Origin: Thalassolituus sp. UBA674
Lineage (GTDB): Bacteria > Pseudomonadota > Gammaproteobacteria > Pseudomonadales > Oceanobacteraceae
DNA length: 64,000 nt
Assembly: GCA_002298335.1 (NCBI GenBank)
Contig: DBNK01000015.1
Location: forward strand, 88,747 to 152,746
Direction of reading: 5' to 3'
In this document: in pieces, positions 18,178-28,400 of the stretch
Layout of the letters: every line of letters begins with the position of its first letter
Numbering within the stretch: the first letter of the stretch is position 1
Made by a program: the position numbers and the translations under genes
Notes under the pieces: generated by a model
Seen by the model: the letters and a program-made list of their open reading frames with translations, nothing else
What the model was told of the DNA's origin: nothing
Database searches by the model: none

Positions 18178-19227
18178 ATGATACTGCGTTTGCTGGCACT
18201 GCTCTTTGTGTTGGCTCTGGCTGCTGCAGCCGGTGCGTTTTACTGGCTCAATCAGCCGAATCTGAATACCGACCCTGTGGTGATTGATATCCGCCAGGGC
18301 GATACCCTGAACCAGCTGGCGACCCGCTGGCAGGACGAAGGCTGGCTGCGCTCTGCACTGTCTTTGAAAATCATCAGCCGCATCAGCGGACTGGGCCACA
18401 ACATACGCCCGGGTGAGTTTGTGGTGCCTCCGCAACTGAGCAACCATGCGTTGCTGGTGTTTCTTGAAGAGGCCCGGGCCAAGACCTACCGTGTCACTCT
18501 GATTGAAGGTCAGCCGCTGGCCCTGGCGTTGGCAGAACTGGCTGAGACCCGTGAGCTGGTACAGGACATCACGCCGCTGACGGCCGAGCGGGTTGCCGGA
18601 TATCTTGGCCTCAGCGGTACGACAGAAGGGCAGCTCTATCCGGATACCTACGTTTTTCACCGCAATGATACCGTGTCGTCGCTGTTGACTCAGGCGCATG
18701 AGCGACTGCAGTCTGTGCTGGAAGAAGAATGGCAACAGCGTGATAAAGGCCTGCCGTATGCCTCGGCGGAAGAGGCGCTGATCATGGCCTCCATCGTTGA
18801 AAAAGAAACCGGGGTGGCCAGTGAGCGCCCGGTGATCGCCGGAGTGTTCGTGCGGCGACTGCAGAAAGGCATGCGGCTGGAAACCGATCCGACTGTCATT
18901 TACGGTCTCGGTGCTGATTACGAAGGCAATCTGCGTCGCAGTCACCTGCGCGATGACAGCAACCTCTACAACACATACCGCCACAAAGGCCTGCCACCCG
19001 GCCCCATCGCGCTGGCAGGGCGGGCGGCGATTCATGCTGCTCTTCATCCGGCGGATGGTACCGAACTGTATTTCGTTGCCAAAGGCGATGGCAGCCATTA
19101 TTTTTCTTCGACACTGGCAGAGCACTCGGAAGCGGTGAAGCGCTATCAGCTTAACCGCCGCAGCGATTACCGCTCGTCGCCAGCGACTCAGACCCGAACA
19201 GATCAGCAGGCGGAGGTCACCGAATGA
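18178..19227 (+). CDS. mltG: Endolytic murein transglycosylase MltG
   Basis: Inner-membrane YceG-family enzyme that cuts nascent peptidoglycan strands and so sets glycan length. 349 residues. An N-terminal membrane anchor (about residues 2-22) is followed by a LysM-like subdomain and the catalytic domain with ASIVEKETGVASERP, whose Glu is the catalytic residue, and LETDPTVIYGLG. The conserved pabC-mltG-tmk-holB order supports it. The stop overlaps the tmk start by four bases. Confidence 0.95.
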   Translation: MILRLLALLFVLALAAAAGAFYWLNQPNLNTDPVVIDIRQGDTLNQLATRWQDEGWLRSALSLKIISRISGLGHNIRPGEFVVPPQLSNHALLVFLEEARAKTYRVTLIEGQPLALALAELAETRELVQDITPLTAERVAGYLGLSGTTEGQLYPDTYVFHRNDTVSSLLTQAHERLQSVLEEEWQQRDKGLPYASAEEALIMASIVEKETGVASERPVIAGVFVRRLQKGMRLETDPTVIYGLGADYEGNLRRSHLRDDSNLYNTYRHKGLPPGPIALAGRAAIHAALHPADGTELYFVAKGDGSHYFSSTLAEHSEAVKRYQLNRRSDYRSSPATQTRTDQQAEVTE

Positions 19228-19880
19228 GCCGACAACCCGGTTTTTTCATCACCTTTGAAGGTGGCGAAGGGGTGGGTAAATCCACCAATATTACCTTTGC
19301 TGCGGACTGGCTGAGAGCGCAGGGTAAAGACGTGATCGTCACCCGCGAGCCGGGCGGCACCCCGATTGCTGAGACCATCCGTAATGCCCTGCTCAAGGCG
19401 CATCATGATGAGCTGATGATGCCGCGTACCGAGCTGCTGCTGGTATTTGCGGCCCGTGCGCAACATATAGAATCTGTGATTATGCCGGCGCTTGCCCGCG
19501 GCACCTGGGTGCTGTGCGACCGTTTTACTGACTCCACCATCGCCTACCAGGGTTTTGGTCGTGGCCTGCCGATGGATGAGATCGACACACTGAAAACTCT
19601 GGTGCAGCAGGGCCTGGAGCCTGATCTGACCTTTCTGCTCGATGCGCCGCTGAGCGTGGGTATGGGACGCGCCGCACAGCGTGGCAGTGACGCCGGAGAA
19701 GAAACCGACCGTTTTGAAACTGAGCAGCTGGCATTCTTTGAGCGGGTGCGCAGCGGTTTCCAGGCTCTGGCTGCCGAACATTCCCGCTTCCGTGTACTCG
19801 ACGCCGCACAGCCGCTGGCCCGGGTGCAGGCCGATCTGTTGAAAGAACTGGTACCCCTTGCGGGTGGCATCAACCGATGA
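19224..19880 (+). CDS. tmk: Thymidylate kinase
   Basis: Phosphorylates dTMP to dTDP. 218 residues. The P-loop is FEGGEGVGKST, the dTMP-binding DR motif is in CDRFTDSTIAYQGFGRG, and the lid region around RAAQRGSDAGEE carries the type II arginines. It overlaps mltG upstream and holB downstream by four bases each, implying tight translational coupling. Confidence 0.96.
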   Translation: MSRQPGFFITFEGGEGVGKSTNITFAADWLRAQGKDVIVTREPGGTPIAETIRNALLKAHHDELMMPRTELLLVFAARAQHIESVIMPALARGTWVLCDRFTDSTIAYQGFGRGLPMDEIDTLKTLVQQGLEPDLTFLLDAPLSVGMGRAAQRGSDAGEETDRFETEQLAFFERVRSGFQALAAEHSRFRVLDAAQPLARVQADLLKELVPLAGGINR

Positions 19881-20875
19881 CCCTTTATCCCTGGCAGCAG
19901 AGCATCTGGCAATCGTTGGTACGGCGGCATCAGACGTCCGGCCTGCCCCATGCGCTGATGTTCGGCGGCCCGGAAGGCACCGGCAAACATCCCCTGTGTC
20001 TTTTCACCGCCACCTGGCTGCTGTGCAAAAACCCGGCAGACGGCCCATGTGGTCAGTGCCACAGCTGTCAGCTGATGGCCGCCGGAACTCATCCCGATTT
20101 TATGCTGTGCCAGCCGGAAGAGGACAGCCGTCAGATCCGCATCGACACCATCCGCCGTCTGAACCATTTTATCTACAGCACACCGCAGATCAGCCAGTGT
20201 CAGGTGGTGATCCTGCGGCCACTGGAAGTCATGAATCTGAGTGCTGCCAATGCCTTGCTGAAAACCCTGGAAGAGCCACCGGGTGAGAGCTTTCTGCTGC
20301 TTGAAGCGGAACGCCCGGGCTCTGTGCTGCCGACCATCCGCAGCCGCTGTCAGACCATCAGCCTGCCGCTGCCATCCCATGACGACGCCATGCGCTGGCT
20401 GCTTGAACAGGGCGTTGCCGCGGAAGACGCGGAAGTAGCCCTCAAGCGCAATGCCAATGAGCCACTGACGGCGTATGACTGGATTACTTCTGAACTGTCC
20501 GGCCAGCAGAACCACTGGCTGGAACAGCTGCAGCAGTGGATGCAGGGCAGCCTGCCGTTGCAGGTCATTGCTGACCCCTGGAGCAAACAGTTTGCGGATG
20601 TGCTGGCCTGGTGGTATGACCTCAGTTGCGACCTGATGCGGGCAGCTTCCGGCGCACCGCCGGAGTTATGCCGTCACGGACACCTGGCAACCGACCTGCT
20701 GCACGGCGTTGCCGCTGATACCGCAAAGCTGATAACCTTTCTGGATAAGCTGCAGCATCTGAACGCCGAACTCATGTCCGGTGCTGCCCATCATAATAAG
20801 ACGCTGACCATTGAGGTGCTGCTGCTTGAGTGGCGCCGCATGTTTACAGCCCCAGTCGGAGCCAGCCTTTCATGA
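19877..20875 (+). CDS. holB: DNA polymerase III subunit delta prime
   Basis: Clamp-loader subunit, an AAA-fold protein of 332 residues. It has a Walker A-like GPEGTGKH that is modified (final His-Pro in place of Thr/Ser), as is normal for the non-hydrolysing delta prime. The zinc module is CGQCHSCQLMAAGTHPDF, and NALLKTLEEPPGESFLLLEA and IRSRCQ are the SRC-type conserved region. It overlaps pilZ by four bases. Confidence 0.95.
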   Translation: MTLYPWQQSIWQSLVRRHQTSGLPHALMFGGPEGTGKHPLCLFTATWLLCKNPADGPCGQCHSCQLMAAGTHPDFMLCQPEEDSRQIRIDTIRRLNHFIYSTPQISQCQVVILRPLEVMNLSAANALLKTLEEPPGESFLLLEAERPGSVLPTIRSRCQTISLPLPSHDDAMRWLLEQGVAAEDAEVALKRNANEPLTAYDWITSELSGQQNHWLEQLQQWMQGSLPLQVIADPWSKQFADVLAWWYDLSCDLMRAASGAPPELCRHGHLATDLLHGVAADTAKLITFLDKLQHLNAELMSGAAHHNKTLTIEVLLLEWRRMFTAPVGASLS

Positions 20876-21216
20876 GCACTGCCGGTAATCATGGCATTCT
20901 TTCTCTCACCATCCGCGACCCTGCGGTGCTGTACGCGGCTTACATGCCGTTTGTGAACAACGGTGGCCTGTTTATCCCGACCAATAAGCAATACCGTCTG
21001 GGTGATGAAGTCTTTATGCTGCTGAAGCTGATGGAAGAAGCTGAGAAGATCCCGGTAGCCGGTAAAGTCGTCTGGGTGACCCCGCGCGGAGCGCAGGGTA
21101 ATAAGGTGGCAGGCATTGGTGTACAGTTTAATGGTGAGGATGACACCGCGCGCGCGCGGATTGAAAACTATCTCACGGGTATGATTGGTTCTGACCGCAT
21201 CACGCATACGATGTGA
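20872..21216 (+). CDS. pilZ: Type IV pilus PilZ-domain protein
   Basis: 114-residue PilZ-domain protein very like the founding Pseudomonas PilZ, which is also encoded beside holB and is needed for type IV pilus assembly. GGLFIPTNKQYRLGDEVFML and VAGKVVWVTPRGAQGNK are the core. The RxxxR c-di-GMP motif at the N terminus is not seen, as in PilZ proper, which acts through protein contacts rather than by binding c-di-GMP. Start chosen at 20872 (MSTAGNHGILSLTIRD), overlapping the holB stop; an in-frame start at 20830 would lie inside holB. Confidence 0.92.
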   Translation: MSTAGNHGILSLTIRDPAVLYAAYMPFVNNGGLFIPTNKQYRLGDEVFMLLKLMEEAEKIPVAGKVVWVTPRGAQGNKVAGIGVQFNGEDDTARARIENYLTGMIGSDRITHTM

Positions 21217-21240
21217 TGTTTGTCTGCCCGGATGAATAAC

Positions 21241-21266
21241 ACGACCGGCTGTTGCCGGTCGTTTTG
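21241..21266 (+). terminator. Intrinsic terminator after pilZ
   Basis: Arms acgaccggc (21241-21249) and gccggtcgt (21254-21262) with a tgtt loop, followed by a short T run. It closes the cluster running from yceD to pilZ; the next gene is convergent. Confidence 0.75.
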
Positions 21267-21285
21267 TTGATGGATCTGTCCGCAG

Positions 21286-22419
21286 TCAGATCAGGCCTTT
21301 GAGAATCTCCAGCCCCCGGTCCAGCACGGACACCGGCGTGTGGAAATGCGGCGAGAAACGCACACCGCCGCCGCGGGCAGCGCAGATAACCCCGGCTTTC
21401 ATCAATTTCTGATACAGCTCAGTGCTGTCCTGGCCCGGTATGCGGAAGCTGATGATGCCGCTGCGTCCGAGGCTGTGATCCGGAGTCAGTATCTCAGCGC
21501 CCAGTTGCGTCAGGCCGGTTGCCAGATAGCGGATGTTGGCGGCAACCGCATCCTCAACCTGCTCCATACCCAGCTTCAGCAACAGGGTGGTGCTGATCTC
21601 GAGCGCATGGGCAGCCAGAATGTTGGGGCTGCCACATTCAAAACGGCGGGCATCGCTCGCGGGTTGCCATTCTTTGGTGCTGTAGTCGCCCATCTTCTCA
21701 ACCATGTGCCAGCCGTACTCATTGAGCTTTAAGGCGTTGATGAGCGGTTTGCGGATGTAGAAAAACCCCAGTCCTTCGGCACCCAGTAACCACTTGTGGC
21801 CATCCGCCATAGCAAAGTCGCAGCCACAGGCGCGTACATCAAAGGGGTTGATGCCCACGGTCTGGATGGCGTCGACACAGAACAGGGTGTCTGTGGCGCG
21901 GCAGGCGGCACCAATGGCATTGAGGTTCATACGCGTGCCGGAGGCGTACTGCACAGCTGAGATGGAAACCAGACGGGCACCTTCGCGGATGGCTGCGATC
22001 AGGGCTGCATCCGGATCGTCACCGCTCAGGCTGACTTCGCGCACGATGACCCCCTGATTCTGCAGGGATTCCCACACAATACGGTTGGAGGGGAACTCTT
22101 CATCGCTGATCAGCACGGTATCTCCCGGCTGCCAGTCAATGCCATAGGCCACAAATGACAGAGCCTCAGAGGTGTTTTTTACCAGAGCAATTTCGGCTCT
22201 GTCGGCACCCGTCAGTGTTGCCAGATTTTCCCGCAGGCGGTTCTCGACGGTCAGCCAGCGTGGGTAGTCGGAGGCGCCGCGATGAGCATTCTCCATAGCG
22301 AACTCGGCCACCGCTTTACTGGCGCTCAGCGGCCAGGGCGCAACCGCTGCGTGGTTCAGGTAAACACACTGTTCATTCACCGGGAATTCATGCTGATAAT
22401 CACTGGCGGGGCTGTTCAT
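21286..22419 (-). CDS. Class V aminotransferase / cysteine-desulfurase-like PLP enzyme
   Basis: 377-residue PLP enzyme of the aminotransferase class V family (fold type I). VYLNHAAVAPWP is the usual N-terminal motif, FCVDAIQTVGINPFDVRACG holds the PLP-ring Asp, and the cofactor Lys is in MADGHKWLLGAEG. No conserved desulfurase Cys loop of the IscS type stands out near the C terminus, although Cys is present in VICAARGGGVRFSPHF. Substrate is uncertain: selenocysteine lyase/cysteine desulfurase-like or an isopenicillin-N-epimerase-like enzyme. It is a single gene, convergent with pilZ and divergent from the M16 peptidase. Confidence 0.8.
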   Translation of the reverse strand: MNSPASDYQHEFPVNEQCVYLNHAAVAPWPLSASKAVAEFAMENAHRGASDYPRWLTVENRLRENLATLTGADRAEIALVKNTSEALSFVAYGIDWQPGDTVLISDEEFPSNRIVWESLQNQGVIVREVSLSGDDPDAALIAAIREGARLVSISAVQYASGTRMNLNAIGAACRATDTLFCVDAIQTVGINPFDVRACGCDFAMADGHKWLLGAEGLGFFYIRKPLINALKLNEYGWHMVEKMGDYSTKEWQPASDARRFECGSPNILAAHALEISTTLLLKLGMEQVEDAVAANIRYLATGLTQLGAEILTPDHSLGRSGIISFRIPGQDSTELYQKLMKAGVICAARGGGVRFSPHFHTPVSVLDRGLEILKGLI

Positions 22420-22485
22420 GGGGGCCTCTGGGTGTAAGATGAAAAATATTCCGAAAAACTATACCACCTGAGTAAGCCGTACTTC

Positions 22486-25410
22486 ATGTCTGAATCCCAG
22501 AATACGTCAGTTACCTGCGACAGCGCCTTTAATCTGATCAGCTCCACACCGGTCGAATCACTGAACATTGTGATTCATCATTTTCAGCACCAGAAGACCG
22601 GTGCCGTGCATTACCACATCGCCAGCGAACACGATGAAAAGGTCTTTCTGGTGGCAGTGCGCACCATGCCGCACGATTCCACTGGTGTTGCTCACATCCT
22701 TGAGCACACAGCCTTGTGCGGCAGTGAGAAATACCCGGTGCGTGATCCCTTCTTCATGATGACACGGCGCTCTCTCAATACCTTTATGAACGCCATGACC
22801 AGCAGCGACTGGACGGCGTATCCGTTCGCGTCACAGAACGATAAAGATTTCGACAATCTGCTGGACGTGTATCTGGATGCCGTTTTCTTTGCCCGTCTGC
22901 ATGAGCTGGATTTCGCCCAGGAAGGTCATCGTGTTGAGCTGAAAGACCCGGAAGATCCGGATTCCCCGCTGGAATTCAAGGGCGTGGTGTTTAACGAAAT
23001 GAAAGGCGCCATGTCGTCGCCGGTGTCTCAGCTGTGGCAGGGCATCAGTGGTGCACTGTTTCCGACCACGACTTACCACTACAACAGCGGCGGTGAGCCT
23101 GAGGCCATCGTTGATCTGACGTATGAACAGCTGAAGTCCTTCTACAAAACCCATTACCACCCGAGTAATGCCATCTTCATGACCTTTGGTAATCTGGATG
23201 TGGCCGATCTGCAGCACCGGATAGATGTTCAGGCGCTGGACCGTTTTGAAAAACAGGACAAAGAATGGCGTGTCGATCCGGAACAGCGCTTCAGTGAGCC
23301 CCAGGTGTGCGAGGCCAGTTATGGCGTCGATGGTGACGATCTCTCCGGCAAAACCCACCATGTGGTCGGGTGGTTGCTGGGCGATTCTGTGGATCTGGAC
23401 GCGCAACTGGAGGCCCATCTGGTCAGCGATGTGCTGCTGGACAACAGTGCCTCGCCGCTGCGTCACGCGCTGGAGTCCACGGAGCTGGGCTCAACGCCGT
23501 CTCCGCTGTGTGGTCTGGAAGACTCCAATCGCGAAATGAGCTTCATGTGTGGTGTTGAGGGCAGTGAGCCTGAACACGCTGCAGCCGTTGAACAGCTGAT
23601 TCTGACGACCTTGCAGAAGGTTGCGGAAGAGGGCGTTCCACAGTCCATGGTCGAGGCTTCCCTGCATCAGCTGGAACTGCATCAGCGCGAAATCGGTGGA
23701 GATCATTACCCTTATGGCCTGCAGCTGATCATGAATGCGCTGCCTGCGGCAACACACCACGGTGACCCGGTGGCCCTGCTGAACCTGGACCCGGCACTGG
23801 CGCGTCTGCGCGAAAAAGCCAGTAAGCCTGGTTTCATGCAGGAGGCGGTACAACGCCTGCTGTTGAGTAACATGCACCGCGTACGCTATACCCTGAAGCC
23901 GGATGCTGGGCTGAACGCCGAGAAAGCTGCGCGTGAACAGCAGTTACTGGCGGACATGCGCGCAGCCATGACCGCAGAGGATGTTGCTGCCGTTAAAGCG
24001 CAGGCTGTCGCGCTGGAGGAACGTCAGGCTTTGCAGGACGATCCGGATCTGCTGCCTCAGGTCACGCTTGCCGATGTGACACCGGAAATGAGCTACGTCG
24101 CACCGACGGCACAGCATGCGCAGGGGCTGGCCTCTACGGAATACGTGACCGGAACCAATGGCATTGTGTATCAGCAGCTGTTGCTGGATCTGCCGCAGAT
24201 GACCGCAGAACAACTGACCTGGCTGCCGTTCTTTACCCAGTGCTGGACCGAAGTCGGTGCCGCCGGGCATGACTACATGACCCAGCAACAGCGCCAGACC
24301 GCAGTGCTGGGCTCGCTCAGCAGCTATGTGTCGATCAAAGGCACTGTTGAAGACTGTAACAACATGAGCGGCTATCTGGTGATGACGGGTAAAGCCCTCG
24401 CTGGCCAGTCTCAAGAGTTCTCAGATATCATTAAAGAAACATGGCAATCTGCTGATTTTAAAGAAGAAAAAAGAATAAGTGACTTGCTTGGGCAGGCAAA
24501 GGCCAGGAAAGAACAGGGTATTACCGGTGGTGGTCATTCTCTGGCCATGTCGCTGGCTGCAGCGCCGTTGAATCAGTCTGCTGCACTGCAGAATGAGCTG
24601 GGTGGTCTGCCGCAGGCGGCCCGTCTCAAGGCCCGTGTAGCTCAGCTGAAAAGTGAAGGTGCCGGTGCACTCTGTGATGCACTGGATTCTATTTTTGCCA
24701 CCGTTGCCGAGGCTCCGGACTCCGCGTTACTGGTGCATGACGAAGCGTCTGCGGCTCAGCACCTGCAGGCACTGCAACACAGCTGGTCCGGCGGCAGTGC
24801 GGTCAGTGGTGGTGCGCTGAGCTGGAGCCGGGCGGTTCCTGATACTTACTGGATGGTGGATTCTCAGGTGAATTTCTGTGCCTGGGCACTGCCGACCGTC
24901 ACCATGTGTCATGAGGATGCAGCCGCGCTGGCAGTGTTGGGTGGCGTGCTGCGTAACGGTTATCTGCATACCGCCATCCGCGAGAAGGGCGGTGCCTATG
25001 GTGCCGGAGCCACGCATGATTCCTCGCTGGCCTGCTTCAAGTTCTACTCCTACCGCGATCCCCGCGTTGAAGGCACGTTTGCTGATTTCGCCGCCTCTGT
25101 TGACTGGGTGATGAACAAGGCAGCGGGGGATGATCTGGTGGAACAGGCGGTTCTGGGCATTATTGGCGGCCTTGACCGTCCGGGGTCTCCGGCGGGTGAG
25201 GCACGTCAGAACTTCCACCTCGACAAGAGTGGACGTACCCGCGAGCTGCGTCAGCAGTCCCGTGACCGCCTGCTGACCGTCAGCTGGGCTGATGTGCAGC
25301 GTGTTGCAGATACCTATCTGCGTGGCAAGACAGGTTCAAAAGCCGTGGTCGCGCCGCGGGGTACCTCGGCCATTGCAGAGAAGCTGGGTCTGGGAGTGGT
25401 GGATTACTAA
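22486..25410 (+). CDS. M16C-type metalloprotease (presequence-protease-like)
   Basis: 974-residue insulinase-superfamily peptidase with two tandem halves that clam-shell around peptides. The inverted zinc motif HILEH is at residues 70-74 within GVAHILEHTALCGSEKYPVR, and the distal Glu is probably in VVFNEMKGAMSSP. The C-terminal half carries REKGGAYGAGA, the substrate-binding R/Y motif of the family. No signal peptide is visible, so it is probably cytoplasmic, degrading short peptides like mitochondrial PreP/Cym1. Its stop codon is separated by a single base from the convergent SIR2 gene, with no terminator between. Confidence 0.9.
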   Translation: MSESQNTSVTCDSAFNLISSTPVESLNIVIHHFQHQKTGAVHYHIASEHDEKVFLVAVRTMPHDSTGVAHILEHTALCGSEKYPVRDPFFMMTRRSLNTFMNAMTSSDWTAYPFASQNDKDFDNLLDVYLDAVFFARLHELDFAQEGHRVELKDPEDPDSPLEFKGVVFNEMKGAMSSPVSQLWQGISGALFPTTTYHYNSGGEPEAIVDLTYEQLKSFYKTHYHPSNAIFMTFGNLDVADLQHRIDVQALDRFEKQDKEWRVDPEQRFSEPQVCEASYGVDGDDLSGKTHHVVGWLLGDSVDLDAQLEAHLVSDVLLDNSASPLRHALESTELGSTPSPLCGLEDSNREMSFMCGVEGSEPEHAAAVEQLILTTLQKVAEEGVPQSMVEASLHQLELHQREIGGDHYPYGLQLIMNALPAATHHGDPVALLNLDPALARLREKASKPGFMQEAVQRLLLSNMHRVRYTLKPDAGLNAEKAAREQQLLADMRAAMTAEDVAAVKAQAVALEERQALQDDPDLLPQVTLADVTPEMSYVAPTAQHAQGLASTEYVTGTNGIVYQQLLLDLPQMTAEQLTWLPFFTQCWTEVGAAGHDYMTQQQRQTAVLGSLSSYVSIKGTVEDCNNMSGYLVMTGKALAGQSQEFSDIIKETWQSADFKEEKRISDLLGQAKARKEQGITGGGHSLAMSLAAAPLNQSAALQNELGGLPQAARLKARVAQLKSEGAGALCDALDSIFATVAEAPDSALLVHDEASAAQHLQALQHSWSGGSAVSGGALSWSRAVPDTYWMVDSQVNFCAWALPTVTMCHEDAAALAVLGGVLRNGYLHTAIREKGGAYGAGATHDSSLACFKFYSYRDPRVEGTFADFAASVDWVMNKAAGDDLVEQAVLGIIGGLDRPGSPAGEARQNFHLDKSGRTRELRQQSRDRLLTVSWADVQRVADTYLRGKTGSKAVVAPRGTSAIAEKLGLGVVDY

Positions 25411-25411
25411 T

Positions 25412-28400
25412 TTAATCCATCAGAAAATGGTGACAAATGCTGACTACATTCTTCCTGAATAGATTGTTTTCGTCATCTGCAAGTGATGGCATCGCTTTCT
25501 CTACTTTTTGTTCAGTTGGCTCATTTTCGATACCTAAAGAGTCAGATAGTGATCTCTTTAACAAACTTACATCAATATGACTTTTGAATGTTTCACTGTC
25601 ACCTTCGATGTCTATGTAATTAATTATATTTTTCAAGGCCAGAATGTATGCATTAATAAGAACAATTCGAAGGTAATCTTTGCTCGAAGTTACTGCCAGA
25701 GCCTTCCTGAATGTGGAACTCAGATAATCAATGTCCAGAGCCTTTAAGCGGAATGCCGTTCCAATCTTGGTGTTGTATTTTATGAATTCAGAGGGATTCA
25801 TTGTCCCTGCATAACTGCTGTCGGTGTTGATGTAATAGGCTGAAATGACGCTGAATCTTTCAATGTATAATCTCGTCCACCATTTTGATGAATGGCTTCT
25901 TCCAGCAAGCAGGCTCTCAGCTGCATCCAAAGATATGGATGAATTATCGAGCAGCGAGACGTGTTTCCTATAGGCTTTTTCATACTCAGCTGTACAGTAG
26001 TGTCTCAGTGCGTTCAAATCACCATCTTCGCTGTACTTGGTTAGCATTTCGTTTAGCCGGGTCTGATCAAGTGATGATTGGATTTTTTTAATATCATCTG
26101 TTATTGACTTGATATCTGATTTTCTAGCTCCATCTGAAGTAGACTTTTTATGATTGATGAGTTTTTTATAGATCCCTTCCAAAATCAACAAGTTTGTTTT
26201 TAGGTTTCTGGATTCCTGCATGTAGAGTTCTGATCTTCTTAAGTGAATCAGTGCTTGGTTATCTTGGGTGGTTGAGTTATTTGATATGAACTGAATGGCT
26301 GAAGCTTGATTGAGTAACGAGTGGGCTAATGGGAATCTACCAAGCTTACAATTTGCAATTGCCTTGTGGACTAGTGTACGTAAAGCAAAATTTTGTTCTT
26401 TCTCAAAAAAGACAGGATCCAGTACTTTGAGAAAGTCCAAGTAATATGACGCTTTCTCATCAATCTCCTCCCAGAGTGATTTTACTTCGTTTATCGTATT
26501 GATTGCGGGTTGGTATATCTCATTAAAGTCGTCAGAACTAAGAGACTTAGTAGATGGCCTAATAATTGTAAGCATAGCAGCGTGGAATGGGGAGTTGGCA
26601 TCGCTGTATCCTGTGATGATAGGACATTTCATGGTTCTGCTGAGTCTTGTGAGGTAGCGCGCTCGACCAAACAGAAGTCCAAGGGATACTTCAAATTCTT
26701 TAAAGCCAAGGTACATGAAATATGGGTCGTTAGCGAAAAAATCAAGACTGATTCTTCCTGATGTTATGGTGTTATGAATTTGGTTGATATAACTTTCACT
26801 TTTATTATCTTTTTTATTTAGTGGATTTTCCCATTTTGGAGAGTAGGCCGCTGAATGGGTATCATATGTCTTGGTGTACGGTATTTGATATTGATAAGTC
26901 TCAGGTTTGAAGTTTAAGTTGCTGTCATCTGAGTTTAGTTTTGAAAATTGTGTAAATACTTGTTTTATTAATATCTTGGTTTTGTTGGCTATGTCATCGA
27001 AATACTCAACATTTATTAGTGTTCCTAACTTTGAGTTTATATGATCCTGTATCGCATCATCATCTAAAGGTCTAGACTTATTGAACCCTAAACCACATGC
27101 AACTTCGGAGACCGAAAAATTGGAACTCGCTTCTGTGTCGGCCAGCCAGAATTGTTTTGACTTATGGGATACCTTTATGATTTTTATGATTGAACTTAAT
27201 GAGCATATTAATAGGTGTGCAAAATTCTCATGCTTTCTTGCGGGGTAATCACTATCAGAAGGTTTTAATTCTCTAAAGCATGAGATTTTATGATAAATGG
27301 CGCTTATGAGAGGGGCGATATGGTTGCTCGAATAAAAAGCCCTTATGTACCACTCTCCTATTTCAAAATGAAGGGGAGAAGATGGTGAAGCAATTTTTTC
27401 TTCAGTCAGTTTTTTCCTGATTATGCCGTTCAGGTAGTGCTTGTCCGTGGTTTTCATCCATAAATAGCCTCCTTGTTTCCTGTAGAAAATTTCTTTTTCT
27501 ATTAGATTATCTACTATGTTCAGAACCTCCTGTTGTTCAAAATAGTATGATTTACTCTCTGAAAGTATGGTTGGACCAGTGTATATGGATGGGGAAAATA
27601 ATGATGAAATATTTCTGGATTCTCTGAATAAAGTTAATGAATGTATTAATCTTAAATATGAAGTCGATGCTGCGCTGTTGTTATCTTTATATGTCCTGTA
27701 TTCTTGTGAGATGTGTTCTATCTTATCGTCGATAGATGTCTTGTGGTGCTCATCGCTTGTGGGTTGTACTATTTTTAATTTTTCATTATATGTGGGATTC
27801 AATCTTTGGAATTCTGTAATTTCTATTGGGTCTATTCCTAGTGAGATTGATTTTTGGCGGTGGGAGTCGATTCTGTTACTGGTGTATTCGGAGTGCACGA
27901 CATTTATCTTTACGCCATGTAATATTTCGAGTAGTGCCTGAAGGTTGTTTTGGTATGTGGCTTTCCACTGATACACTGGGTCGTATTTTGAGTGGCGTCC
28001 ATGTATGTTTCTTCCATTTATAAAGATTGTGGCTCCGGATGTGTTAATTCCCATGATTTTTAGGCGCAGATCAGTAACTTTTATGAGCTCTGAGATTTTT
28101 TTGTTGGTTATATCTTCTTCTGGGTTAAGATTTATTCCATGGTCAAAATGCTCGGAATGGAAAATACCCTTGCGTATTGACAGTACTTTTATCACATCAA
28201 TTAATAGAGATATAGGGTTGGCATAATCATCCGTCTCAAACCAATGGCAGTTTATATTTGTTGTTTTCTCTATTTCATAATAAACCCTGCTTGTTAAATA
28301 CGTGCCGCTATTTTCAAGTCTGTTGATGAATATTTCGCTTTCTTCGTTTTTGCAGTTTCTTTCTATGTCGCCTTTTAGTACCTCTATTCTATATTCAATG

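Noticed and set aside
20830..20871. Upstream extension of pilZ
   Set aside because: The longer frame lies in holB; the start at 20872 overlaps the holB stop in the same way as neighbouring gene pairs and fits the PilZ N terminus.
26510..26761. Plus-strand frames opposite the SIR2 gene (also at 27567 and 28005)
   Set aside because: Short, no start signals, and opposite a continuous 1442-codon frame with recognisable SIR2 motifs.
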